DNA of 11,058 nt from Pseudomonadota bacterium (GCA_021783685.1 JAJXTQ010000034.1:1-11058), one strand, 5' to 3'; shown: positions 1 through 6,795, counted from the stretch's first letter. Program-made: numbers and translations. Notes: generated by a model not told the origin, from the sequence alone.

Positions 1-526
1 TCCAGCTGCGGGTATCGATGAAATGCGCCATGCTGGTGGTCTCGGAAACCACCACCACCGTGCGCCCGTGCCGGCTGACGGCAAGGCCTTCCGGCTCGAT
101 GCCCACCGGGATCTGCCGGATCCACTGGCCCGTGGCGAAATTGATCACCGTCACCAGGGCATTGTTCTCGTTGGAGACGTAGACCTTGTCGCCCGAGGGG
201 GACATGGCCAGGGTCTCCGGATCCGGCCCAGTCTTGATCCGGCGCACCACCTTCAGTGTCTGCGTATCGATGACGTCGATGTTGCCGGAATCCCCATCGC
301 ACACCAGAACGTACTTGTGGTCCGGTGTCGCCACGATCCCGCGTGGCCGCTGGTCGGTGGGGATCGTCGCGATCACCTTGTAGGTCTCACCGTTGAGCAC
401 GGTGACCGTATCGTCGACTTCGTTCGTGACGAACAGCTCGGTGGCGCGCGCCCGCACCGCGCAGACCCCGAACACGACAAACGAGGCGATCAGCGCCGTG
501 CAGCGTCCGGTCAGTGCAGGTCGCAT
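1..526 (-). CDS. PQQ-associated YVTN beta-propeller protein (N-terminal part, runs off left edge)
   Basis: An open frame runs from ATG at 526 to the left edge, giving 175 residues and no stop. It starts with a signal peptide (MRPALTGRCTALIASF..., likely cleaved after VRARA), then successive beta-propeller blades of the YVTN type: LFVTNEVDDTVTVLNGETYKV, a blade around YVLVCDGDSGNIDVIDTQT, and one around KVYVSNENNALVTVINFATG. This matches the periplasmic 'PQQ-dependent catabolism-associated beta-propeller' family found beside PQQ alcohol dehydrogenases and PedABC-type ABC transporter genes. Its exact role is not known to me. The start overlaps the 3' end of the upstream substrate-binding protein gene by 16 bp, so translation is probably coupled. 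Family members are around 300 residues or more, so about half is outside the window. Further genes for an ABC ATPase and permease would be expected beyond the left edge (inference). Confidence 0.85.
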   Translation of the reverse strand, partial: MRPALTGRCTALIASFVVFGVCAVRARATELFVTNEVDDTVTVLNGETYKVIATIPTDQRPRGIVATPDHKYVLVCDGDSGNIDVIDTQTLKVVRRIKTGPDPETLAMSPSGDKVYVSNENNALVTVINFATGQWIRQIPVGIEPEGLAVSRHGRTVVVVSETTSMAHFIDTRSW

Positions 527-1737
527 TTTGTCTCCGGCTTGTCGAAGCCCAGCGTGTCGGTCGTGTAGCCGGGGTGAAGAAAACCATGCTGCGGCGACAT
601 CGACACGACCATCAAGGGCGTCGCGAGCAGCACGGGCTGGCGCAGCTGCTGGTCCCAGCGGCGGAACGTCAGCCCCTGCCCCTTGTAGCCAGCGACCAGG
701 AAATCCTTCGAGCGCAGGTACTTGCGCAGGGGAACCGCGGTGGTGATTCCGGCGCGCATGACGGCATTGCCGATGATCCGCACCGCCAGCCAGCCGCCAT
801 AATCGCGCTGAGTCATGTTCCGGTGGGCAAACAGGTCGAATCGCTGCTGCATCTGCAGGGCGGCGTAGGACTGATAGGCTGGCGTCCATGCGGTCGCAAC
901 CAGCCCCTGTGTTCCGACCACCGGGCGAGCGGCAAAGGTGTTATAGGGCAGGTAGTCGCCGAACAAATCCGTTTCGTCGGCCACGAAGATCACGTCGTAG
1001 TCCGCGTCGACCTCGGTGGCGAGCGGCATCTGAGTCTGGATCTGCTGATAACCGGTGTCACTGCGGCGCGACCCCGGGTTGTAGTTGTAGATCTTGTCCG
1101 CGGCGACATGCGCTCCGTAGCGCATCGCCGAACGGCGGATGTCGGCCGCGTACACGGCATCCCCGGGCGTCGGTCCCTGGATGATGAACCAGTGCGTCCA
1201 GCGCTTGAGCACCAGGTACTGCGCCAGCGCATCGGTCTGCATCGCCTGGTTCGGCAGCAGATGGAACACGTTCGCCCGGCAGTCCTGCTGACGCAGGCTG
1301 TCGTCGATGGTGCGCATGTCCAGGATCACGGCGTTTTGCGCCGCCGGCAGATTGGCCACCGTCAGCAGATCGTTCGCCTTCAGGTCGGCGATGATGACCG
1401 CCGGCCCATGCGCCAACAGCTGCTGCGCCGCGGCGACCAGGTTGCCGCCGTCCGGCACGGTCACGACGTTCAGCTTGAAGTGCCAGCCGATGAACTTGCC
1501 AGCCGTGTTGAGCTCGTAGGTCGCCTCCTCGGACCCGGCCACCCCGAGGTCTGCCGGGTGGGTCTCAAGCAGCGACGGCAGAATTTCCGGGTTGAAGTGG
1601 TATTTCTCGCGCAGGAAATTGATCGTGAAGGTCCTGACCCCGGCCGCCGCCGCCGGCGCCGCGCTACCGATCAACAGGCTCGCGCCGGCCAGCAGGGCCA
1701 GCGCGAGCCGTCCGATGTGCCGCAGGCTGCGTCCCAC
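511..1737 (-). CDS. ABC-type substrate-binding protein of the PQQ-dependent alcohol dehydrogenase system
   Basis: A 408-residue protein with a GTG start at 1737. No nearby ATG is available, and the start directly precedes an N-terminal signal peptide (basic MGRSLRHIGR, hydrophobic LALALLAGASLLIG, cleavage near AAPAAAA). The mature part resembles branched-chain amino-acid/Leu-Ile-Val-type periplasmic binding proteins. It fits the family annotated as 'ABC transporter substrate-binding protein, PQQ-dependent alcohol dehydrogenase system'; typical stretches are the start around FLREKYHF, the central DLFGDYLPYNTFAARPVVGTQGL and the tail around LLATPLMVVSMSPQHGFLHP. A Cys near residue 161 (QDCRANVF) and one near the C-terminus (ETKCDLH) could pair. 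The ligand is unknown; periplasmic location and partnership with an ABC transporter are inferred from the family. It lies 13 bp after the cytochrome gene and overlaps the next gene by 16 bp, so it is part of the same operon. The ribosome site (GGAA about 9 bases upstream) is modest. Confidence 0.85.
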   Translation of the reverse strand: MGRSLRHIGRLALALLAGASLLIGSAAPAAAAGVRTFTINFLREKYHFNPEILPSLLETHPADLGVAGSEEATYELNTAGKFIGWHFKLNVVTVPDGGNLVAAAQQLLAHGPAVIIADLKANDLLTVANLPAAQNAVILDMRTIDDSLRQQDCRANVFHLLPNQAMQTDALAQYLVLKRWTHWFIIQGPTPGDAVYAADIRRSAMRYGAHVAADKIYNYNPGSRRSDTGYQQIQTQMPLATEVDADYDVIFVADETDLFGDYLPYNTFAARPVVGTQGLVATAWTPAYQSYAALQMQQRFDLFAHRNMTQRDYGGWLAVRIIGNAVMRAGITTAVPLRKYLRSKDFLVAGYKGQGLTFRRWDQQLRQPVLLATPLMVVSMSPQHGFLHPGYTTDTLGFDKPETKCDLH

Positions 1738-1750
1738 GTCCGTGTTCCGC

Positions 1751-2269
1751 TCAATGGTACTTGTGGCCCGGCGGTCCGCTGTAGGCCGAGCGGATCCAGG
1801 TGATGATCTTCCAGACGTCGCTCGCGTGCTTAACCACCAGGCCCATCTCCGGCATCGGTCCGACGACGTTCTCCAGGCCCTCGCGCTGATAGCCTTGCTT
1901 CTGCAGCTTATCCGATCCGTACGAGATGAGGCGGAACAACGTGTCGTCGCTGCCGCCGTAGATCCACACGCCGTTGATCAGCGGCGGGCACATGCCCCCG
2001 CCCCCGCCCCCGCCATGACAGCCGCTGCAGCCATAGCTCATGAACAGCTTATGCCCTTCCTTGGCCATCTTGGCACTGCCGTGGTACGGATTGTGCAAGG
2101 TTCCCTTCGGCGCCTTGGCGACCAGCTGCAGCGGCGGCGCGTTCAGGTCCGCCGGTGTCTGAACGAATGACGGCGGCGCGGTCCCGGCGCGCGACGGCAG
2201 GGCGATCCAACTCCCGGCCGCCACCAGCGTGAAAGTCAGAATCGCCAAACCCGCAAAGCGTGTCCTCAT
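1751..2269 (-). CDS. xoxG: Periplasmic mono-heme cytochrome c, XoxG/PedF-like electron acceptor
   Basis: A 172-residue protein with a signal peptide (MRTRFAGLAILTFTLVAAGSW, cleavage likely after PSRA, about residue 28) and one heme-attachment motif CSGCH at residues 81-85. The likely sixth heme ligand is Met139 in GPMP (Met142 is the alternative). The stretch GMCPPLINGVWIYGGSDDTLFRLISYG is, to my recollection, typical of the small cytochromes encoded beside XoxF/PedE-type dehydrogenases, which accept electrons from the reduced PQQ enzyme. ATG at 2269 is preceded by GGAGAA at a good distance. It starts 39 bp after the XoxJ-ankyrin gene and is followed after 13 bp by the binding-protein gene. 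Odd point: the heme motif is followed by seven glycines in a row (86-92), encoded by a repetitive G-rich tract. The symbol is assigned by position in the cluster; a PedF-like name would be equally fair. Confidence 0.82.
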   Translation of the reverse strand: MRTRFAGLAILTFTLVAAGSWIALPSRAGTAPPSFVQTPADLNAPPLQLVAKAPKGTLHNPYHGSAKMAKEGHKLFMSYGCSGCHGGGGGGGMCPPLINGVWIYGGSDDTLFRLISYGSDKLQKQGYQREGLENVVGPMPEMGLVVKHASDVWKIITWIRSAYSGPPGHKYH

Positions 2270-2308
2270 CGTGTTCTCCGGTTACTGTGTGAATCGTGAC
2301 GCCGCAGC

Positions 2309-4102
2309 CTATGGATGCGCCAGCAGCTCGAGGGTTCGCGTGGCGCCGAGATTGTCGTTGGCGACGGCGATGTCGTGCGCAGTCTGGCCCGCAGCGGTTT
2401 TCATCTGCGCGTTCGCGCCCGCCTGGATGAGCAGGCCGATCATCGGGGAGTTGTCGTGCGCGGCCGCGACCATCAGGGCCGTGACGCCCTGCGCATCGGC
2501 GGCATTCACATTCGCCTTGTGGGCGAGCAAGGCGCGCGCGATGCTCATTGGGCTGTGGACCTGCGTCAGACGCAGCCGGCTGTCGGCCGACGGCGGCCGA
2601 TCACTGGCGACGATCATGAGCGGCGTCAGGCGGTACTGGCTGGCCGGAGCGTTCACGTCCGCGCCCGCCTGGATGAGCGCGTAGGCCGCATCGAACTGCT
2701 GCTCCTCGATCGCCATGCCGAGCAGCGTGTAGCCCGGCGGCGCTCCCTCGTTGGGATTGGCGCCATGCGCGAGGAGCAGTCGGATCGCCGGCGCGCGATT
2801 ACGCAGCACCGCCCCCATGAGCGGCGTTGCGCCCCCGCTGTCATGCCGATTGACCTTAGCCCCGTGGGCGAGCAGCAGTTGGATCATGGGCAGGCAGCCA
2901 GCGCGGGCCGCCATCATCAGCGGCGAGTTGCCGAGATTGGTCAGGGCGTTGACATCGGCGCCCTTGCCGATCAGATAGGCCGCGCGCGATACGTCGTTGG
3001 CGATCACTGCGTCGTCGAGCTCCTTCGTCGGACTCGATCCTTCGGCCAGCCACCGATCGAGCCGGGTACGCGAAATCGTCCAGTGCGTCGCCTTTGCCCC
3101 CGTGTCTGAGACCGAGTGCGACAGCATGTAGCTGCCGTGTGCCGGCAGGGTGCCCGCGATGAGGCAGTCGGCGCACTGCACCAGCGGCACGCCGTAGTCG
3201 TGCAGAATCTTCTCGATGGCCGCCCGGTTCGCCTTCAGGGCATTGTTGAGCGCATAGCGGAGCACGACGTCACTCGGCTGCAAACCGATGGCCAGGCTGA
3301 ACTCCATGGGCACCGAGTCATCCATGAGGTTGGTCGGCTGCAAGGTGAGCGGCTCGCCCTTCATGGTCTTCAGCCACCCGGCCATGGGTCCCCAGGCGCC
3401 GGCGATGTCGAGCTTGCCGTCGGCCACCTCCTGGACCTGGTTCCAGGGCTGGTGCGCCGGATTCGACTCCGTGTCGCTGTGCACCGGCCATACCTGCACG
3501 TGCTGGTAGACGTCGTGATCCTGCAGCGCCTGACGCAATGCCGAGATCTGGAATACGCCGAGTCGCAACCGCTTCAGCTGCGGATCATCCAGGCTCTTGA
3601 TATCGAGGTGCTCATCGTTGCGCCAGACGAGCACGTACGTGGTCCGATAGATCGGGATCGTCGGCAGGATCCCCTTCGCATGCACCGGCATGTCCATCAG
3701 CAGATCGCACTCGTCGGCGGTTCCGAACGCCTGGCCGACGACGCTCCCGGTATAGGCGCGCCAGTAGTAGTGGATGCGCGCACCCATCGACTTGGCGAGC
3801 ACCTCGAGAATCTTGTTCTGGTACCCCTGCCGCTTGTGATTGGACAGCGGCATGTCGCCGGGGTCAGCGCAGACTCGAAGCACCCGAAAATGCTTGGTGA
3901 GCGCGGCTTGTTTCGCCGCGTCCTTTTCAGCCCGGTCGAGCTGATTAAAGTCCTTACCCGCCCACGGGCCGACCAGTCCCGTGGACTGGCCCGCTGAGCC
4001 GGCCGCGGCGGCATCAGCAAACGCAGGTGACATCAGTACGGCTGTGACCAACGCAGCGGCCACCGGCAATACCCAGCGGACCGATCGCGGCATTAAAGAC
4101 AT
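2309..4102 (-). CDS. xoxJ: XoxJ-like quinoprotein-dehydrogenase-associated binding protein fused to ankyrin repeats
   Basis: 597 residues from ATG at 4102, chosen because GGGGA sits 6 bases upstream and a signal peptide follows at once (MSLMPRSVRWVLPVAAALV..., cleavage near AFADA, about residue 30). The frame is open further upstream to 4180, without a signal peptide at its start. Residues about 72-308 form a solute-binding-protein-like domain of the 'quinoprotein dehydrogenase-associated putative ABC transporter substrate-binding' family: LRVCADPGDMPLSN, CDLLMDMP, IYRTTYVLVWR, DIKSLDDPQLKRLRLGV and DIAGAWGPMAGWL. A short linker carries a CxxC pair (QCADC, Cys310 and Cys313). Residues about 361-597 are roughly six ankyrin repeats (for example LIGKGADVNALTNLGNSPLM, LLLAHGAKVNRHD, LLLAHGANPNEG, LIQAGADVNAPAS, LLAHKANVNAADAQG, LIQAGANAQMKTAAG). 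XoxJ is thought to assist maturation or activation of the Ln-dependent dehydrogenase. The ankyrin half should be periplasmic and could hold a partner protein (inference). Plain XoxJ proteins are about 280-300 residues, so this one is double length. Confidence 0.88.
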   Translation of the reverse strand: MSLMPRSVRWVLPVAAALVTAVLMSPAFADAAAAGSAGQSTGLVGPWAGKDFNQLDRAEKDAAKQAALTKHFRVLRVCADPGDMPLSNHKRQGYQNKILEVLAKSMGARIHYYWRAYTGSVVGQAFGTADECDLLMDMPVHAKGILPTIPIYRTTYVLVWRNDEHLDIKSLDDPQLKRLRLGVFQISALRQALQDHDVYQHVQVWPVHSDTESNPAHQPWNQVQEVADGKLDIAGAWGPMAGWLKTMKGEPLTLQPTNLMDDSVPMEFSLAIGLQPSDVVLRYALNNALKANRAAIEKILHDYGVPLVQCADCLIAGTLPAHGSYMLSHSVSDTGAKATHWTISRTRLDRWLAEGSSPTKELDDAVIANDVSRAAYLIGKGADVNALTNLGNSPLMMAARAGCLPMIQLLLAHGAKVNRHDSGGATPLMGAVLRNRAPAIRLLLAHGANPNEGAPPGYTLLGMAIEEQQFDAAYALIQAGADVNAPASQYRLTPLMIVASDRPPSADSRLRLTQVHSPMSIARALLAHKANVNAADAQGVTALMVAAAHDNSPMIGLLIQAGANAQMKTAAGQTAHDIAVANDNLGATRTLELLAHP

Positions 4103-4132
4103 CGCGTGTCCCCGTCCTCGTCGACCATCCGG

Positions 4133-4171
4133 TTCCCGCAGGCTCCCGGCGTGGCGCCGGAAGAGCGGGAA
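4133..4171 (-). promoter_or_regulatory. Nested stem-loop in the xoxF-xoxJ intercistronic gap (distal hairpin)
   Basis: Inner arms CCGGCG (4146-4151) and CGCCGG (4155-4160) enclose the loop TGG. Outer arms TTCCCGC (4133-4139) and GCGGGAA (4165-4171) pair around them. In the minus-strand transcript this lies between the proximal hairpin and the XoxJ start at 4102, about 30 bases before it. There is no U-run after it, so it looks more like an mRNA-stability, processing or attenuation structure than a classic terminator. Confidence 0.55.
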
Positions 4172-4175
4172 GTTC

Positions 4176-4211
4176 GGCACCCTGCGGAGGCCCGTGCCCC
4201 CGCAGGGTGCC
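4176..4211 (-). promoter_or_regulatory. Strong hairpin just after xoxF (12-bp perfect arms)
   Basis: GGCACCCTGCGG (4176-4187) and CCGCAGGGTGCC (4200-4211) are perfect inverted repeats around a 12-base loop, 27 bases after the xoxF stop on the minus strand. The sequence that follows in the transcript begins GAACTTCCC, which is not a U-tract. A partial terminator or 3'-end stabiliser that lets xoxF mRNA exceed the downstream genes is plausible (inference). Confidence 0.6.
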
Positions 4212-4238
4212 CAAGGTCAATCTAGCACAATCCCATCG

Positions 4239-6146
4239 TCACATTCCCGTGTCGAACCGCTTCGGCAAACGGAACGTGTACAGCGTGCCGCCCTGGGGAA
4301 TCAGGTTGAGGTGCGTCGCCTTGGCCATGGCCGTCGCACCGATTGCGCCGTACTTGTCGTTCAGATCAAGCCCCGCCGTCACCGGCAGTCCGATCCAACC
4401 GCCGATGCCGGCGAAGATCGATACGTACTGACGTCCATCGACCGCCCAGGTGATGGGGTTGCCGATGATGCCCGAACCGAGCTTACGCTCCCAGAGGATC
4501 TTACCCGTCTTGGCGTCGACCGCGCGGAAGTACCCGCCGAGATCGCCGTAGAACACGACTCCCCCGTTGGTGTTCAGCGTGCCGCTCCAGTTCGGATACT
4601 TGTCCGGGATGTTCCACAGCGTCTTGCCGGTCACGACATTGAAGGCCTTCAGGCGACCCGCGACCCCCGGCTTGTGCTCGTACATGTAGACGTTGGCGAA
4701 CACGTAGACCAAGCCCTGCTGGATGTCGGTCCGCGGTTGCGGCGTGTCCTGCATGCACCAGTTGTTGGTGGGCACGAAGAACACCTGCGGATCCGCTGGG
4801 TTGACCGACGCGGGCTGCTGATCCTTGCCGCCCATTGCCGACGGACAGGCCTGCGCCATCTGGTTGACCAGCAGCGGCGAGTGCTCGTACACCTTCACCG
4901 GGCGACCGGTGTGCAGGTTGACCTTCTCGGCCCAGTTCACATAGACGAACTTGTGGGCCGCGAGCAACGTGCCGGTCCGGCGATTCCAGACGTAGGCGAA
5001 GCCGTTGCGATCAAACTGGACGAGCGTCCGCTGCATCCGACCGTCGATGTTCATGTTGACCAGGATCGGCTCGTTGACGCCGTCATAGTCCCACTGATCG
5101 AACGGGGTCATCTGCATGGCCCACACGACCTTGCCCGTCACGACGCTGCGGGCAAACATGGTCATCGACCACTTGTTGTCCCACTTGCCGTCGTTGCAGG
5201 CCGCCTGGGTCTTCGGATGCGCGCCGCAGCGATACGAAGGACTCCACAGGCCGGGGTTACCCGAGCCGTAATAGAAGAGCTTCAGCTGCGGGTCATAGCT
5301 GTACCACGCCCAGGCCGCGCCACCGCCGCGCTTCCACTCGTCCCCGGGATAGGTAAGCCCGAGCTTGTGCCCGTAGGTGCCGTACTGTGGGTTCCACTTG
5401 TTGGTCTGGGGCGTGAAGCCGACCTGCGCGTCGGTACCGTCGCTCCAGTACTTCCACAGGAGCTTGCCGGTCTGCAGGTCGAAGGCCTTGATCTCGCCGC
5501 GCGCGCCGAACTCATCACCACCGAAGCCGACGATCACCTTACCATCGGCGATCAGCGGCGCGTTGGTCACGGTCTGACCGCGATTCGGCCAAGCGTGCTT
5601 GACCTCCCAGTCGACCTTGCCGGTCTTGGCGTCGAGCGCGATGAGGTATCCGTCGAGGGTGTTGAAGAGCACCTTGCCGTCGGCATAGTTCAGACCGCGA
5701 TTGACGGTGTCGCAGCAGGCACGCGGCACGGCCGACAGGTCGCGCCCCGTCTTCTTCACATAGTTCCAGACTTCGGCGGGATGATCCGGATGCGACAGAT
5801 TCAGCGCCTGAACGATGTTCGGCCAGCCGCTGACGAAGTACATCATCGGCGTACCGTCGACGTTGACGACGATCGGTTGGCCCTCCTGGCCCCGCAGGGT
5901 GCCCAGAGACTGGGCCCAAGCCATCTCCAGGTGCTTCGCGTTTTCGGGATTGATCTGCGACAGATCGCTGTGTCGGTCGAGCGCAAAGTTCTGGCCCATC
6001 GCCGGCCAGAGGTTTGGATTTGCGCTGGCTGATGTGATTTCGGAGTCAGTTCCGGCTCGGGCAACCGAACCCGCTCCGCAGGCGATTCCCGCCGCCAAGA
6101 GGATGACTGTCGGCGCTACAAATCTGCGCCATTTCGCTAATTTCAT
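4239..6146 (-). CDS. xoxF: XoxF-type lanthanide-dependent PQQ methanol/alcohol dehydrogenase
   Basis: 635 residues from ATG at 6146, chosen for the adjacent GGGGG ribosome site (6151-6155) and the signal peptide MKLAKWRRFVAPTVILLAAG... (cleavage likely after ARA, residue 31). The frame is open for 40 more codons upstream, but those do not look like a signal. It is a periplasmic eight-bladed quinoprotein. Visible hallmarks are adjacent cysteines Cys144-Cys145 (the PQQ-stacking disulfide ring), Glu212 in GGDEFGARG and Asn297 in GSGNPGLW as metal ligands, and WDYDG with Asp353 (catalytic base) and Asp355. Asp two residues after the catalytic Asp marks lanthanide-dependent enzymes; calcium-type MxaF has Ala there. 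CPSAMGG (434-440) and the C-terminal AGIGGWIG block also fit XoxF. An insertion with Cys307 and Cys317 precedes DNKWSMT, where many XoxFs have a short RPGDNKW. No mxaI is present. Methanol is the expected substrate; another short alcohol is possible. The XoxF subclade is not assigned. Confidence 0.92.
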   Translation of the reverse strand: MKLAKWRRFVAPTVILLAAGIACGAGSVARAGTDSEITSASANPNLWPAMGQNFALDRHSDLSQINPENAKHLEMAWAQSLGTLRGQEGQPIVVNVDGTPMMYFVSGWPNIVQALNLSHPDHPAEVWNYVKKTGRDLSAVPRACCDTVNRGLNYADGKVLFNTLDGYLIALDAKTGKVDWEVKHAWPNRGQTVTNAPLIADGKVIVGFGGDEFGARGEIKAFDLQTGKLLWKYWSDGTDAQVGFTPQTNKWNPQYGTYGHKLGLTYPGDEWKRGGGAAWAWYSYDPQLKLFYYGSGNPGLWSPSYRCGAHPKTQAACNDGKWDNKWSMTMFARSVVTGKVVWAMQMTPFDQWDYDGVNEPILVNMNIDGRMQRTLVQFDRNGFAYVWNRRTGTLLAAHKFVYVNWAEKVNLHTGRPVKVYEHSPLLVNQMAQACPSAMGGKDQQPASVNPADPQVFFVPTNNWCMQDTPQPRTDIQQGLVYVFANVYMYEHKPGVAGRLKAFNVVTGKTLWNIPDKYPNWSGTLNTNGGVVFYGDLGGYFRAVDAKTGKILWERKLGSGIIGNPITWAVDGRQYVSIFAGIGGWIGLPVTAGLDLNDKYGAIGATAMAKATHLNLIPQGGTLYTFRLPKRFDTGM

Positions 6147-6235
6147 AGATCCCCCTTTGATGAGAATGTCGAGCTCGCTGCCGCCCCGCCGAATACGGTC
6201 GCCCAGACGGCCAAGGATCGGAACTGATCGCCCAT
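6143..6235 (-). CDS. Possible 30-codon leader ORF overlapping the xoxF start (ATGA)
   Basis: ATG at 6235 is preceded on the minus strand by GGAGGG four bases upstream. It opens a 30-codon frame (MGDQFRSLAVWATVFGG...) whose TGA stop (6145-6143) overlaps the xoxF ATG as ATGA. This is the geometry of translational coupling or of a leader peptide. The peptide resembles nothing I recognise: slightly hydrophobic in the middle, Ser/Ala-rich later. xoxF has its own good ribosome site inside this ORF. It may be fortuitous in GC-rich DNA. Confidence 0.35.
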   Translation of the reverse strand: MGDQFRSLAVWATVFGGAAASSTFSSKGDL

Positions 6236-6492
6236 TGTTCCCTCCCACATTCTTGGTTGTTCGCAACTGCGGTCGATTCCCTACGCTCCTCTACCGCATC
6301 CGGGGCTGACATAGCTTGCGCTGCATGTCGGGCACGGTTGCATTGCCGGGCGCTATGAATACACCCGTGGCCACCGCCCTGCAACGCTAACCGTGAACGA
6401 ACTCGTCGCTTTTTGGCACCGCGCCGCCAGTGTCCTCAGAGTGTGCCAACAATGGAACGCATTGTGCCCGGCCGGGTCCTGCCGCCGACCGT

Positions 6493-6513
6493 GCCGGCGC
6501 CTCGGCCGGCGCC
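6493..6513. repeat. Short tandem repeat of GCCGGCGCC
   Basis: GCCGGCGCC occurs at 6493-6501 and again at 6505-6513, separated by TCG. Each copy contains the self-complementary hexamers GCCGGC and GGCGCC, so the block can also fold. It lies upstream of xoxF with no evident function. Confidence 0.4.
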
Positions 6514-6764
6514 CGGTGCCAAGACGCAGTCCAACATGTGCGGCGGCGCCGTGCGGTCGGATCTGACGAATGGGGGTGCCCGCGTTGGAATGAGCGCATA
6601 AACCGCGGGAAATTGCCGGATGGCGGCATTTCGCGCCGGGATGAGGCCAGCCGAGCTCCGTGGATCGCGAATACCTCCACCGGCGCGTCCGGGCAGGACT
6701 CGTGCGGGTTGCAGGGTGGAGAACGCGCGTGTGAGTCGATCAGTGTGGTGGGGCGTGGCAAATG

Positions 6765-6795
6765 CCGCTCGGGCGCCGTGCAGGCGCCCGAGCGG
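6765..6795. terminator. Perfect inverted repeat, probable transcript end of frmA-gfa
   Basis: CCGCTCGGGCGCC (6765-6777) and GGCGCCCGAGCGG (6783-6795) are perfect 13-bp arms around the 5-base loop GTGCA. The structure lies 150 bases after the gfa stop and 620 bases before xoxF, which are both on the minus strand. The bases that follow are only weakly T-rich in either direction (CATTTG on minus, ACTTTCC on plus). It could therefore be an intrinsic terminator of a weak type, a 3'-end stabiliser, or a protein-binding palindrome. Confidence 0.5.

Noticed and set aside
514..1803. Plus-strand open frame (429 codons) opposite the binding-protein gene
   Set aside because: Antisense shadow; the minus strand has a signal peptide and family-typical motifs.
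3981..6032. Long plus-strand open frame (683 codons) opposite xoxF
   Set aside because: Antisense shadow in GC-rich DNA; the minus-strand frame has all XoxF motifs while this one has no domain, signal peptide or ribosome site.
6356..6384. Sigma-70 promoter for xoxF (TTGCAG, 17 bases, TATTCA on minus)
   Set aside because: Only half of the consensus positions match in each hexamer; mentioned as a weak candidate, not called as a feature.
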